Below are positions 1-8,706 of a stretch of DNA of 64,000 nt, piece by piece (the first letter of the stretch is position 1; each line of letters begins with the position of its first letter). Below the pieces are notes generated by a model. It saw nothing but the letters and a program-made list of their open reading frames with translations, searched no databases and was not told the DNA's origin. The stretch comes from Sphingobium xanthum (lineage in GTDB: Bacteria; Pseudomonadota; Alphaproteobacteria; Sphingomonadales; Sphingomonadaceae), in the NCBI RefSeq assembly GCF_019737615.1, contig NZ_JAHKKS010000001.1:434001-498000 (forward strand). Direction: 5' to 3'. Both the position numbers and the translations under genes were made by a program.

Positions 1-2
1 TG

Positions 3-1076
3 AACGTCAACGAGGTGATCGCCGGGCGCGCCAATGAGGCGCTGGCGGGCACGCGGGGCGGCAAGAGCCCGGTGCATCCCAACGATCATGTGAACATGAG
101 CCAGTCGTCCAACGACAGCTTCCCGACCGCGCTGCATGTCGCCGTCGCGCGCATGGCCACGGACGATCTGTTGCCGGCGCTCGATTATCTGCGCGACCTG
201 TTCGATGCCAAGGCGAGTGCCTGGGGCGGGATCGTGAAGATCGGCCGCACCCATCTGCAGGATGCGACGCCGCTGACGCTCGGCCAGGAATTCTCCGGCT
301 ACACGCAGCAACTCTCCAATTGCCGCGAGCGCATCGCCCATGCCGTGATGCATGACGTCATGGCGCTGGCGCAGGGCGGTACGGCGGTCGGCACCGGCCT
401 CAATGCGCCGGAGGGCTTTGCCGAGGCGGTCGCCGCGGAGATTTCCCAGCTCACCGACATGCCGTTCTACACGGCGGCTAACAAGTTCGAGGCGCTGGCC
501 TCCAACGATCCGCTGGTCCATGTATCGGCCGCGCTCAACACGCTGGCGGTTGCTCTCACCAAGATCGCCAATGATATCCGCCTGCTGGGCTCCGGGCCGC
601 GCTCGGGGCTGGGTGAGCTGGACCTGCCCGCCAACGAGCCGGGCAGCTCGATCATGCCGGGCAAGGTGAACCCGACGCAGTGCGAGATGCTGACCATGGT
701 GGCGGCGCAGGTGATCGGTAATCATCAGGCGGTGACCGTGGGCGGGCTCCAGGGGCATCTGGAGCTCAACGTGTTCAAGCCGATGATCGGCGCTGCCGTG
801 CTGCGTTCGATCCATCTGCTCTCGGTCGGCATGGAGAGTTTCGCCGAGCGCTGCATCGAGGATCTGAAGCCCAATGAGGTGCGGATCGCCGAGCTGGTCG
901 ATCGCTCGCTGATGCTGGTGACGGCACTGGCGCCGGAGATCGGCTATGACAATGCGGCCAAGATCGCGAAGCACGCGCATGAGAAGGGGCTGACGCTGAA
1001 GGAAGCGGGGCTGGCGCTCGGCTTGGTGGACGAGGGGGCATTCGATCGTTTCGTGCGGCCGGAGAAGATGGTTTGA
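3..1076 (+). CDS. fumC: Fumarate hydratase, class II (5'-truncated by window edge)
   Basis: Catalyses reversible hydration of fumarate to L-malate in the TCA cycle; cytosolic homotetramer. The open frame enters from the left edge (first visible residues [12 protein letters not shown]), so roughly the first quarter of a ~460-residue protein is missing. Visible family landmarks are the [13 protein letters not shown] segment, the active-site loop [10 protein letters not shown] and the fumarase/aspartase signature [11 protein letters not shown], followed by the short C-terminal domain. The iron-independent class II family is clear from these motifs. The gene is followed directly by a paired palindrome that separates it from ku, so it does not look co-transcribed with the repair genes. 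No internal defect is seen in the visible part. Confidence 0.95.
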   Translation, partial: NVNEVIAGRANEALAGTRGGKSPVHPNDHVNMSQSSNDSFPTALHVAVARMATDDLLPALDYLRDLFDAKASAWGGIVKIGRTHLQDATPLTLGQEFSGYTQQLSNCRERIAHAVMHDVMALAQGGTAVGTGLNAPEGFAEAVAAEISQLTDMPFYTAANKFEALASNDPLVHVSAALNTLAVALTKIANDIRLLGSGPRSGLGELDLPANEPGSSIMPGKVNPTQCEMLTMVAAQVIGNHQAVTVGGLQGHLELNVFKPMIGAAVLRSIHLLSVGMESFAERCIEDLKPNEVRIAELVDRSLMLVTALAPEIGYDNAAKIAKHAHEKGLTLKEAGLALGLVDEGAFDRFVRPEKMV

Positions 1077-1083
1077 AGAGATT

Positions 1084-1185
1084 AGCCCCTCCCCTTCAAG
1101 GGAGGGGTTGGGGTGGGGCCTTCGACGTTCCGGATCGCTGCGCGACACCCACCCCCTACCCCTCCCTTGAAAGGGAGGGGCTTTA
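1084..1185. repeat. Paired GC-rich palindrome (REP-pair-like) between fumC and ku
   Basis: Two arms in inverted orientation (about 1084-1120 and 1148-1185), each with its own small hairpin built on CCCTCCC...GGGAGGG and a TTGGGGTGGGG-type flank, separated by a short core. The two arms are near-perfect reverse complements, so the unit can fold as one long cruciform or two small stems. The same arm type recurs at 9985-10096 and as a single arm near 13170-13207. It may act as a transcription end for fumC, but no T-run follows. Confidence 0.85.
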
Positions 1186-1240
1186 GGATCACGACGGGAA
1201 CCATATCCCCCATCCGAACCTTCTCCAGCAGGAGGTTCCC

Positions 1241-2140
1241 ATGGCCGCACGCGCATATTGGCAAGGACAGATCAAGCTCGCTCTGGTCTCGATTCCGGTC
1301 GAAATCTACCCGGCCACCAAGTCGGGCGCGGCGATCAGCTTTCATCAGATCCACGAGCCGAGCGGCAAGCGCATCCGTTACGAGAAAGTCGCGCCCGGCG
1401 TCGGCCCGGTGGACCGCGACGAGATCATGAAGGGCTTCGAGGTCTCCAAGGGCAACTATGTCCTGCTCGACGACGAGGAGATTGAGGCCGTCAAGATCGA
1501 GAGCCGCAAGACGCTGGATCTGGTCCAGTTCGTCGAGGCGGACGAGATCGACGTGCTCTACTACGAGAAGCCCTATTTCGTCGTGCCGGCGGACGATCTG
1601 GCGGAAGAAGCCTATGTCGTGCTGCGCGATGCGCTGCGCCAGACCAAGAAGGTCGGGCTGGGCCAGCTCTCGGTGCGCGGGCGCGAGCAGCTCGTCTCGA
1701 TCAAGCCATGCGGGCGCGGGATGGTCATGGAAGTGCTGCGTTATGCCGACGAGGTGCATAAGGCGCAGAGCTATTTCCGCGAGATCGAGGACATGAAGCC
1801 GGACGAGGACCTGCTCGATCTGGCGACGACCTTGATCGACAAGAAGACCGCGCCGTTCAAGCCCGCGGAATTCCACAACCGCTATGTCGAGGCGCTTGAG
1901 CGGCTGATCGAGAAGAAGCGCAAGGCGCGCGGCGGCAAGCGTATCCTGGAGGATGTCGGCGAGCCCGATCGGCCGAGCGGCGCAAACGTCATCGATCTGA
2001 TGGCCGCGCTCAAGAAATCGGTGGGGGAGGGCGGGCGGAGCGCGGCCAAGGCGGTGTCAGCGAAGGCAGCTCCGGCGAAGAAGTCCCCCATGCGCAAGCC
2101 GGCTGCAAGCAAGACTGCACCCAAGCGCAAGAGCGCCTGA
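1241..2140 (+). CDS. ku: Non-homologous end-joining protein Ku
   Basis: Bacterial Ku homodimer that encircles DNA double-strand ends and recruits LigD. The 299-residue product opens with the family N-terminus (ARAYWQGQIKLALVSIPVEIYPA) core beta-barrel region and contains the conserved ...YYEKPYFVVP... and VSIKPCGRGMVMEVLRYADE segments; the core ends near residue 255. The tail (about 260-299) is rich in Lys, Ala and Pro, typical of bacterial Ku C-terminal DNA-binding extensions. The start ATG follows a good AGGAGG site. The stop is separated by one base from the next gene, and ligD follows it, giving a repair operon. Family assignment is firm; the function is from family knowledge. Confidence 0.97.
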   Translation: MAARAYWQGQIKLALVSIPVEIYPATKSGAAISFHQIHEPSGKRIRYEKVAPGVGPVDRDEIMKGFEVSKGNYVLLDDEEIEAVKIESRKTLDLVQFVEADEIDVLYYEKPYFVVPADDLAEEAYVVLRDALRQTKKVGLGQLSVRGREQLVSIKPCGRGMVMEVLRYADEVHKAQSYFREIEDMKPDEDLLDLATTLIDKKTAPFKPAEFHNRYVEALERLIEKKRKARGGKRILEDVGEPDRPSGANVIDLMAALKKSVGEGGRSAAKAVSAKAAPAKKSPMRKPAASKTAPKRKSA

Positions 2141-2141
2141 C

Positions 2142-2630
2142 ATGGAGCTTAATGCGGGGACGCCCCTTCACTGGATCGATACGGACGTGCTGCTCCGTTT
2201 GGGCCTGGCGGCGTTGCTCGGCCTGGCCCTTGGCCTCGACAGAGAGCTGAAAGGCAATGCGGCGGGGATGCGCACGCATGGCCTGATCTGTTTCAGCGCG
2301 TCGGTCATGACGGTTTGCTCCATCGCGCTCTATCATCAGCTCGGCGGGCAGGAACATGGCATGGACCCGCTGCGCATCTTCGAGGGTGCGGGTGCGTTCG
2401 TCGGTATCATCGCCGCCGGATTGATCGTGATTAGCAAGGGTGAAGTGCATAATCTGACAACGGCGGCCCATATCTGGCTGGCGACGGTGATCGGTATCGC
2501 GTGCGGTGCCGGGCAATGGCCTCTCGTGCTGGTGGCGGCGATCGTCGCGGTCATCATGATGACCGTGCTGCGCGTGGTCGAGAAGCGCTGGATCGAGCCG
2601 CATGCCAAGGGGCAAGTGGAGGAATCCTGA
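2142..2630 (+). CDS. MgtC/SapB-family inner-membrane protein
   Basis: A 162-residue hydrophobic protein with about four to five predicted membrane segments. The motif RLGLAALLGLALGLDRE followed by GMRTHGLICFSAS is the MgtC/SapB N-terminal hallmark (conserved Arg, Glu and Arg in the first hairpin). It lacks the C-terminal soluble domain of Salmonella MgtC, so it is the short form. The gene begins one base after ku's stop and its own stop overlaps the ligD start (TGATG), so the three are probably translationally coupled. Why an MgtC-like protein sits in an end-joining operon is not known; no direct role in repair should be assumed. Confidence 0.88.
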   Translation: MELNAGTPLHWIDTDVLLRLGLAALLGLALGLDRELKGNAAGMRTHGLICFSASVMTVCSIALYHQLGGQEHGMDPLRIFEGAGAFVGIIAAGLIVISKGEVHNLTTAAHIWLATVIGIACGAGQWPLVLVAAIVAVIMMTVLRVVEKRWIEPHAKGQVEES

Positions 2631-5146
2631 TGGCACGCAACGCGCTCGCCACCTACAATGCCAAGCGCGACTTCAAGAAGACGCCGGAGCCGGCGGGCAA
2701 GGCCGAGCGCAGCGCGGGCGGCAATCTCTTCATCGTCCAGAAGCACGACGCGACGCGGCTGCACTGGGATTTCCGGCTGGAAGTGGACGGCGTGCTCAAG
2801 AGCTGGGCGGTGACCAAGGGGCCGAGCCTTGACCCGGAGGACAAAAGGCTCGCGGTGCGGACCGAGGATCACCCGCTCTCCTATGCGCGGTTCGAGGGGA
2901 TCATTCCCGAGGGCGAATATGGCGGCGGCACGGTGATGCTCTGGGATCAGGGGACCTGGGCACCTATCGAGGGCAAGAGCGCGAAGGACATCGAGCAGGG
3001 CCATCTCCATTTCACGCTGCAGGGCGAGCGGATGAAAGGCGAATGGCTGCTGGTGCGGATGAAGCCGCGCCCCGGCGAGAAGCGCGAGAACTGGCTGCTG
3101 CGCAAGATCGCGGACGGCGAGGAAGGATCGGGTGACGATCTGGTCGAGCGCGGGCTGACCAGCGTGCTGACGGACCGGACGATGGCGCAGATCGCGGCCG
3201 ACCGGAAAGGGACGCAATCGCTCGCCGGGAAGAAGGGCAAGGACTTCAACGCTGCCATGGCAGCGGCGGCCAGGCACAATTCCAAAGCCGGAGCGCCCGT
3301 CCGCAAGCGCAAGAGCACGGCCAGGCTGCCGCGCTTTCAGCCGGTGCAACTCGCGACCTTGGTCGATGACGTGCCGACCGGCAACGAGTGGATGCATGAG
3401 ATCAAGTTCGACGGCTATCGCGCGTTGATCGCGGCAAAGGGCGAGGAGGTGCGGGTCTACACGCGCTCGGGCCTCGACTGGACGGAGAAGTTCGCACCCC
3501 TGGCCGAACAGGTCACCGCGCTCGATCTGCCCGCCAGCCTGATCGACGGCGAAATCGTCGCGTATGACAAGGACGGCAATCCGGATTTCTCGGCCTTGCA
3601 GAACGTCCTCAAGCGCGGCCATGGCGCCCAGAAAGCGAGCGACAGCTTCGCCTTTCATGCGTTCGATCTGCTCTCGCTCGACGGGCAGGACCTGACGGCG
3701 CTGCCCAATATCGAGCGCAAGGAGCGGCTGGAAGCGCTGCTCGCGGAGGCACAAGCGCCGATCCATGTCGCCGATCATGTCATCGGCGCGGGCGAGAAGC
3801 TGTTCGCGGCAATGTGCAAGGCCGGGCAGGAAGGGATCATCGCCAAGCGGATCGACGCGCCTTATCGCGGCGATCGCACGCGCAACTGGGTGAAGGTCAA
3901 ATGCACGCTGCGGCAGGAGTTCGTGATCCTTGGCTGGACGAAGAGCAGCGCGCGCGGGCGGCCGTTCTCATCGCTTCTGCTGGGGCAGAAGGAGGGCGGC
4001 AAGCTCAGCTATAAAGGTAAGGTCGGCACGGGCTTCGACACGGATATGCTGGCCGATCTGGCGAAGAAGATGGAGCCGCTCGCGCAGGAGAAAGCGGCGG
4101 CCGAGGTGCAGCGAACCGAAGCACGCGGCGTCCAGTGGATCAAGCCGAGGCTCGTCGCCGAGATCGCCTTTGCCGAGTTGACGGCCGAGGGTCGCGTCCG
4201 CCACGGCAGCTTCATTGCGCTCCGCTCCGACAAGGAGGCCAAGACCGTGACACCGGAAACAGCCGAGCCCGCGCCCGAACCGGCGACGGACATCCGCATC
4301 ACCAATCGTGACCGCGTGGTGTTCCCGGAAAGCAACCAGACCAAGGGCGATCTGGCGGACTATTATCGAGCGATCGCGCCGCTGATGCTGCCCTTTGCCG
4401 CGAACCGGCCGGTCAGCCTCGTGCGCTGCCCGCAGGGCCGCGCAAAGAAGTGCTTCTTCCAGAAGCATGACAGCGGCTCGTTCGGCGACCATGTCTTCCA
4501 TGTGCCGATCGTCGAGAAGGACGGCGGGGCGGAGGATTATCTGTTCATCCGCGATGCCGAGGGAATCCTCGCCTGCGTCCAGATGGGCACGATCGAGTTC
4601 CACGGCTGGGGCTCTAAGGTCGAGGATGTCGAGCTGCCGGACAAGATGATCTTCGATCTCGATCCGGACGAGGGCCTCGACTTTGGCGAGGTGAAGCGCG
4701 CTGCACGCGACATCCGCCGCCAGCTTTCCGATCTTGGGCTTGTCAGCTTCGCTATGCTTTCGGGCGGCAAGGGCGTGCATGTCGTTGTGCCGCTGACGCC
4801 GGGCCATGACTGGGAGGCGCACAAGGGGTTCTCGCATCGCTTTGCCGAGGCGCTGGCTGCGGTAGAGCCGGAGCGGTTCGTCGCGACGATGAGCAAGGCG
4901 AAACGCAAAGGCCGCATCTTCATCGACTATCTGCGCAACCAGCGTGGCAGCACCGCCGTCCTGCCCTATTCCGCCCGCGCCCGGGCGGGCGCGCCGGTGG
5001 CCGTGCCGATCTCCTGGGACGAGCTCGATGCGATGAAGGACGCGCATCCCTTTGATATTGGCGATGTTTCGACCTTATTTGAACGCTCTCGGGACAAGGC
5101 ATTGCGCGGTTGGGGCTTCGCGGCACAGGCGCTCCCCGATTTATAA
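2630..5146 (+). CDS. ligD: Multifunctional DNA ligase D (phosphoesterase-ligase-polymerase)
   Basis: End-joining enzyme of 838 residues, domain order phosphoesterase (about 1-180), ATP-dependent ligase (about 240-520), archaeo-eukaryotic-primase-type polymerase (about 550-838), the usual proteobacterial order. The phosphoesterase shows the FIVQKHDATRLHWDFRLE core. The ligase nucleophile motif KFDGYR has Lys at residue 259 and DGEIVAYD is motif III. The polymerase has the metal-binding FDLDPDEGLDF motif. The ATG at 2630 overlaps the preceding stop; an in-frame extension upstream lies over the MgtC-like gene and lacks family similarity, so it was discarded. Works with Ku at breaks, mainly in non-dividing cells. 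Confidence 0.97.
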   Translation: MARNALATYNAKRDFKKTPEPAGKAERSAGGNLFIVQKHDATRLHWDFRLEVDGVLKSWAVTKGPSLDPEDKRLAVRTEDHPLSYARFEGIIPEGEYGGGTVMLWDQGTWAPIEGKSAKDIEQGHLHFTLQGERMKGEWLLVRMKPRPGEKRENWLLRKIADGEEGSGDDLVERGLTSVLTDRTMAQIAADRKGTQSLAGKKGKDFNAAMAAAARHNSKAGAPVRKRKSTARLPRFQPVQLATLVDDVPTGNEWMHEIKFDGYRALIAAKGEEVRVYTRSGLDWTEKFAPLAEQVTALDLPASLIDGEIVAYDKDGNPDFSALQNVLKRGHGAQKASDSFAFHAFDLLSLDGQDLTALPNIERKERLEALLAEAQAPIHVADHVIGAGEKLFAAMCKAGQEGIIAKRIDAPYRGDRTRNWVKVKCTLRQEFVILGWTKSSARGRPFSSLLLGQKEGGKLSYKGKVGTGFDTDMLADLAKKMEPLAQEKAAAEVQRTEARGVQWIKPRLVAEIAFAELTAEGRVRHGSFIALRSDKEAKTVTPETAEPAPEPATDIRITNRDRVVFPESNQTKGDLADYYRAIAPLMLPFAANRPVSLVRCPQGRAKKCFFQKHDSGSFGDHVFHVPIVEKDGGAEDYLFIRDAEGILACVQMGTIEFHGWGSKVEDVELPDKMIFDLDPDEGLDFGEVKRAARDIRRQLSDLGLVSFAMLSGGKGVHVVVPLTPGHDWEAHKGFSHRFAEALAAVEPERFVATMSKAKRKGRIFIDYLRNQRGSTAVLPYSARARAGAPVAVPISWDELDAMKDAHPFDIGDVSTLFERSRDKALRGWGFAAQALPDL

Positions 5147-5187
5147 GTCATGGCGCGGCGGGTCGTCGGCGAAGTTGCGCCGAAGCG

Positions 5188-5214
5188 TTGAAACCATGTT
5201 CTCGTCCATCCGTT
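5188..5214 (+). promoter_or_regulatory. Candidate EcfG-type general-stress promoter
   Basis: TTGAAAC, a 16-base gap and CGTT resemble the alphaproteobacterial EcfG consensus GGAAC-N16/17-CGTT with one change in the -35 block. It lies about 150 bases before the PRC-barrel gene, the first of a set of genes often in the general stress regulon. One-off motif match only. Confidence 0.3.
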
Positions 5215-5365
5215 GAGGAAGGGAAAGGCGACGAGCGAGATGCCGCCGCCGATGAGACGGAAGGGCCAGGCATTAGCCGGCCCGGACGGACCCCGGTCCC
5301 GGCAGGTTCGGGCGAACCCCAGCTGTGGACCGGGGATGCCGCAATTCATGAGAAAGGAGCCAATC

Positions 5366-5740
5366 ATGGCCGAAACACTTGCCGTTGAAGAAACCAATCG
5401 GCTCATCGCGTCCGACAGGGTCGAAGGCACTACGGTCTATAATCGCGCGGGCGAGAAGCTCGGGAGCGTCAAAAACTTCATGGTCGATAAGCGCAGCGGC
5501 AAGGCGGACTACGCCGTGCTGCAGTTCGGTGGCCTGTTCGGCCTCGGCAGTGATCATTATCCCATCCCGTGGGATATGCTGATCTATGACACCGACCTTG
5601 GCGGCTATGTCGTGGACATTGATAAGTCGCGGCTCGAGAATGCGCCGCGCTACACAGCCGAACATGCCGAGCCGGCCTACGACCATGTCTATGGTCGCCA
5701 GGTCTACGGCTATTGGGGCGTACCTTATCCGTTCATCTGA
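5366..5740 (+). CDS. PRC-barrel domain protein
   Basis: A 124-residue soluble protein with one PRC-barrel domain (about residues 17-90: IASDRVEGTTVYNRAGEKLG ... SGKADYAVLQFGG ... HYPIPWDML) and a Tyr-rich C-terminal tail ending YWGVPYPFI. Such proteins are common stress-associated small proteins in sphingomonads and rhizobia; the molecular role is unknown. The start at 5366 is set by AAAGGAG seven bases upstream; a longer in-frame extension to 5213 has no SD and no domain similarity. A GC-rich hairpin follows, then a DUF3008 gene. Confidence 0.85.
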   Translation: MAETLAVEETNRLIASDRVEGTTVYNRAGEKLGSVKNFMVDKRSGKADYAVLQFGGLFGLGSDHYPIPWDMLIYDTDLGGYVVDIDKSRLENAPRYTAEHAEPAYDHVYGRQVYGYWGVPYPFI

Positions 5741-5754
5741 CGATGAACGCGGCC

Positions 5755-5785
5755 GCCGGCCGGGCTTGTCATGAGTCCGGCCGGC
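5755..5785 (+). terminator. GC-rich hairpin after the PRC-barrel gene
   Basis: Perfect 9-bp inverted repeat GCCGGCCGG / CCGGCCGGC with a 13-base loop in the 63-bp gap before the DUF3008 gene. There is no T-run, so it may attenuate or protect mRNA rather than fully terminate. Confidence 0.4.
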
Positions 5786-5803
5786 TGCACAGGAGTTTGA
5801 TCC

Positions 5804-5989
5804 ATGCCGGCGAAATCGAAAGCGCAGCAGAAGGCTGCGGGCGCGGCGCTGTCTGCCAAACGCGGCGATACCAAGAAGAGCGAACTCAAGGGCGCCTCGC
5901 GCGATATGTATGAGTCCATGAGCGAGAATCAACTCGAGGATTTCGCCCACACCAAGCACAAGGGCAAGCCGGAGCATGTAGACCGGTAA
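5804..5989 (+). CDS. DUF3008 family small basic protein
   Basis: A 61-residue hydrophilic protein: MPAKSKAQQKAAGAALSAKR at the start, then KGASRDMYESMSENQLEDFA and a KHKGKPEHV end. This is the full usual length of DUF3008 proteins, small Lys/Ala/Ser-rich proteins of unknown function often found near stress genes. An AGGAG site sits upstream of the ATG. Function unknown; the gene neighbourhood (PRC-barrel, SDR) suggests a stress role by association only. Confidence 0.85.
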   Translation: MPAKSKAQQKAAGAALSAKRGDTKKSELKGASRDMYESMSENQLEDFAHTKHKGKPEHVDR

Positions 5990-6027
5990 GTCGACCAAAG
6001 GGGGCTCACTCAACAGGAGCATGAGCC

Positions 6028-6878
6028 ATGGCCGACACGGCCGAAATGATCCACGAAGATGCCCTGCCGGGCCATGAAAGCCAGCTCGAACCCAAGCCGG
6101 ACTGGACGCCGCGCTATCCGGGATCCGATCGTCTCAAGGGTAAAGTCGCGATCGTCACCGGAGCGGACAGCGGGATCGGCCGCGCCGTCGCGGTCCTCTT
6201 TGCTCGCGAAGGCGCGGATGTCGTGATCGCCTATCTTTGCGAACATGACGATGCGGAAAAGACTCAGAAGCTCGTTGAGGCTGAGGGAGCCCGCGCCATG
6301 GCTTTCGCAGGAGATCTGGGCGAGCGGGAGACATGCGATCGCTTGGTGGAGCGGACGATCTCGGCATTTGGCCGCATCGATATTCTCGTCAACAATGCCG
6401 GCGAGCAGCATCCCGACAAGAAGATCGAGGACATCACGGAAGAGCAGCTTCGCCGCACCTTCCAGACCAACATTTTCGCCATGTTCTTCCTGACCCAGGC
6501 CGCGATCCCGTACCTGCGCGAAGGCGCGTCTATCATCAATTGCACCTCGGTCACGATGTACAAGGGATCGAAGGAACTGCTGGACTATTCGAGCACCAAG
6601 GGCGCGATAACGGCGTTCACGCGCTCGCTCAGCGAAAATCTCATCGAGAAAGGCATCCGCGTGAATGGCGTCGCGCCGGGTCCGATCTGGACTCCGCTCA
6701 ATCCGATGGGGGTGCCACCAAGGAGAAGCTCGCGCATTTCGGCGAGAGCACACCGATGGGCCGGCCCGGCCAGCCCAATGAAGTGGCGCCGAGCTTCCTG
6801 TTCCTGGCTTGCGAGGATTCGAGCTATATGAGCGGGCAGGTGCTGCATCCCAATGGCGGGATTGTTGTTGGGAGTTAG
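6028..6878 (+). pseudogene. SDR oxidoreductase (YhdF/GsiB-neighbour type) with a single-base frameshift
   Basis: NAD(P)-dependent short-chain dehydrogenase of the ~285-residue subgroup with an N-terminal arm (EPKPDWTPRYPGSDRLKGK). The Rossmann motif TGADSGIGRA, NNAG and the catalytic YSSTK (Tyr and Lys) are present. After IWTPLNPMG the frame slips: the family C-terminus (KEKLAHFGESTPMGRPGQPN ... SGQVLHPNGG) continues in the neighbouring frame from about 6713 to the stop at 6876-6878. Adding one G to the five-G run at 6708-6712 restores one continuous protein. So either a recent inactivating deletion, slippage, or a sequencing/assembly error. Read in its first frame alone the protein would end at 6831 with an unrelated Arg-rich tail. 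Confidence 0.85.
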
Positions 6879-7351
6879 AGTCCCTCGATCGGCAAGTCGG
6901 TGGTCTGCTTCACCGTCTTCAGCGAAAAGCTCGAATTGACCGAGGCGACGCCGGGCAGGTGCAGCAGCACCTTTTTGAGAAAGCGGTCATAATCCTCGAT
7001 GCTCCGGCACAGGATGCGCATCAGATAGTCACTCTCTCCGCTCATCGAGAAGCAGGAGACCACCTCGGGATGGCTGCGCACGGCATCCTCGAACCGGTCG
7101 AGCGTGTCGCCGTCATGATGGCTGAGGCGGACATGGGCGAAGACGTCGACGATGAAGCCGAGGCGCTTGGCGTCGAGAATGACCGCGCGGCGGGCGATGA
7201 AGCCTTCATTCTCCAGTGCCTTGAGCCGGCGCCAGCAGGGCGTCTGCGAGAGGCCGATGCGCTCGGCAAGCGCGCTGACCGTGATATCCGGCTCTTCCTG
7301 CAGGACAGAGAGTATCTTGCGATCGAACCCGTCGAGAGAATGATGTTCCAC
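6875..7351 (-). CDS. Lrp/AsnC-family transcriptional regulator (likely BkdR-type)
   Basis: 158 residues: N-terminal winged helix-turn-helix (about 6-65, DRKILSVLQEEPDITVSALAERIGLS ... ), then the RAM ligand-binding/oligomerisation domain (about 70-150). Transcribed away from the branched-chain oxoacid dehydrogenase operon, 124 bp apart, the arrangement seen for BkdR in pseudomonads, so it probably controls that operon in response to a branched-chain amino acid. An inverted repeat at 7415-7440 in the shared promoter region is a candidate site. Its 3' end overlaps the broken SDR gene by three bases, convergently. Confidence 0.9.
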   Translation of the reverse strand: MEHHSLDGFDRKILSVLQEEPDITVSALAERIGLSQTPCWRRLKALENEGFIARRAVILDAKRLGFIVDVFAHVRLSHHDGDTLDRFEDAVRSHPEVVSCFSMSGESDYLMRILCRSIEDYDRFLKKVLLHLPGVASVNSSFSLKTVKQTTDLPIEGL

Positions 7352-7414
7352 TTCAGGCGCTCTCCAAGGAACCCTTTTCCCGAATTATCGGTTTTGGCGG
7401 ACAAGAAAGCAATG

Positions 7415-7440
7415 TTGTTTCACGGCGCTGTGTGAGACAA
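7415..7440. promoter_or_regulatory. Inverted repeat in Lrp/bkd divergent promoter region
   Basis: TTGTTTCAC and GTGAGACAA, 8 of 9 bases complementary, with an 8-base spacer, 35-60 bases before the E1 alpha start and in the gap shared with the Lrp gene. A plausible binding site for the adjacent regulator; binding itself is inference. Confidence 0.4.
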
Positions 7441-7475
7441 TCCGGCTGAAGAACAGATCCATGGAGAGTTTTGCG

Positions 7476-8705
7476 ATGAGGAATGACCGGTCATTCTCTC
7501 TTCACATTCCCGAGCCCGATGCGCGGCCCGGGGAGGTACCCGATTTCTCCCATCTCCATCTCGCGCCCGCCGGCGCGACCGAGCGTCCGTCTCCGGATAC
7601 GCCCGGCCTTGAGCTGCGCGAAATGCCGTTCCGCTTTATGCGCGTGCTGGACGAGGATCATCGGGCGGTCGGCCCCTGGGCACCGCGGATCGATCCCGAG
7701 ATGCTGCGCAAGGGTCTGCGCGCGATGATGCTGACCCGCATCTTCGACGATCGCATGTTTCGCGCCCACCGTCAGGGCAAGACCAGCTTCTACATGAAGT
7801 CGACCGGCGAGGAGGCGATCCCGGTCGCGCAGTCGCTGCTGCTCGGCGCGGGCGACATGTGCTTTCCCACCTATCGCGTGCTCGGCTGGCTGATGGCGCG
7901 CGATTATCCGCTGCCGGATCTGGCCAACCAGATCTTCTCGAACGAGAAGGATCCGCTGCGCGGCCGTCAGTTGCCGATCCTCTATTCGGCGCGCGACTAC
8001 GGCTTCTATTCGCTGTCCGGCAATCTCGGCAGCCGCATGATCCATGCGGTCGGCTGGGCCATGGCCTCGGCCTACAAGCAGGACGACAAGCTGGCGCTGG
8101 CCTATGTCGGCGACGGCACGACGGCGGAAGGCGACTTCCACGAGGCTTTGACCTTCGCCTCGGTCTATCACGCGCCGGCGATCCTCTGCATCACCAACAA
8201 CCAATGGGCGATTTCCAGCTATTCCGGCTTTGCCGGGGCGCAGGAAGCGCCGCTGGTGGCGCGCGCCATCGGCTTCGGCATGCCGGGGCTGCGGGTGGAC
8301 GGGAATGACTTCCTGGCGATCTGGGCGGCGACGCAATGGGCGATCGAGCGGGCGCGGGCCAATATGGGCGCGACCCTGATCGAGTTCGTGACCTATCGTG
8401 TCGCGGGGCATTCGACCTCGGACGATCCGACCAAATATCGCCCGAGTGACGAGGCCAATCACTTCCCGCTCGGTGACCCGCTGGAGCGGCTGAAGCAGCA
8501 TCTCATTGCGCTCGGCGAATGGGACGAGGAGCGCCACGCCGCGCTCACGCAGGAGCTGGACCAGGCCGTGCGTCAGGCAATGAAGGACGGCGAGGCGATC
8601 GGCACGCTCGGCAAGTCCAAGCCGCCGGTCAGCGAGATGTTCGAGGGCGTGTTCAAGGAGCCCGACTGGCGCGTGATCGAGCAGCGCCGGGAGCTTGGGG
8701 TCTGA
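7476..8705 (+). CDS. bkdA1: Branched-chain 2-oxoacid dehydrogenase E1, alpha subunit
   Basis: Thiamine-diphosphate E1 alpha subunit that decarboxylates 2-oxo acids from Val, Leu and Ile. About 409 residues. The BCKDH-type N-terminus (LELREMPFRFMRVLDEDHRA) distinguishes it from pyruvate E1. The ThDP/Mg motif GDGTTAEGDFHEAL...NNQWAIS is intact, and the phosphorylation-loop-like segment YRVAGHSTSDDPTKYR follows. Start chosen at 7476 because GGAGAG lies 7 bases upstream; an ATG at 7461 in the same frame has no SD. First gene of a five-gene run with 1-bp gaps or overlaps. Confidence 0.94.
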   Translation: MRNDRSFSLHIPEPDARPGEVPDFSHLHLAPAGATERPSPDTPGLELREMPFRFMRVLDEDHRAVGPWAPRIDPEMLRKGLRAMMLTRIFDDRMFRAHRQGKTSFYMKSTGEEAIPVAQSLLLGAGDMCFPTYRVLGWLMARDYPLPDLANQIFSNEKDPLRGRQLPILYSARDYGFYSLSGNLGSRMIHAVGWAMASAYKQDDKLALAYVGDGTTAEGDFHEALTFASVYHAPAILCITNNQWAISSYSGFAGAQEAPLVARAIGFGMPGLRVDGNDFLAIWAATQWAIERARANMGATLIEFVTYRVAGHSTSDDPTKYRPSDEANHFPLGDPLERLKQHLIALGEWDEERHAALTQELDQAVRQAMKDGEAIGTLGKSKPPVSEMFEGVFKEPDWRVIEQRRELGV

Positions 8706-8706
8706 C

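Noticed and set aside
2501..2629. N-terminal extension of LigD
   Set aside because: Overlaps the MgtC-like gene in another frame, Arg-rich and unlike LigD; the ATG at 2630 begins the family's phosphoesterase domain.
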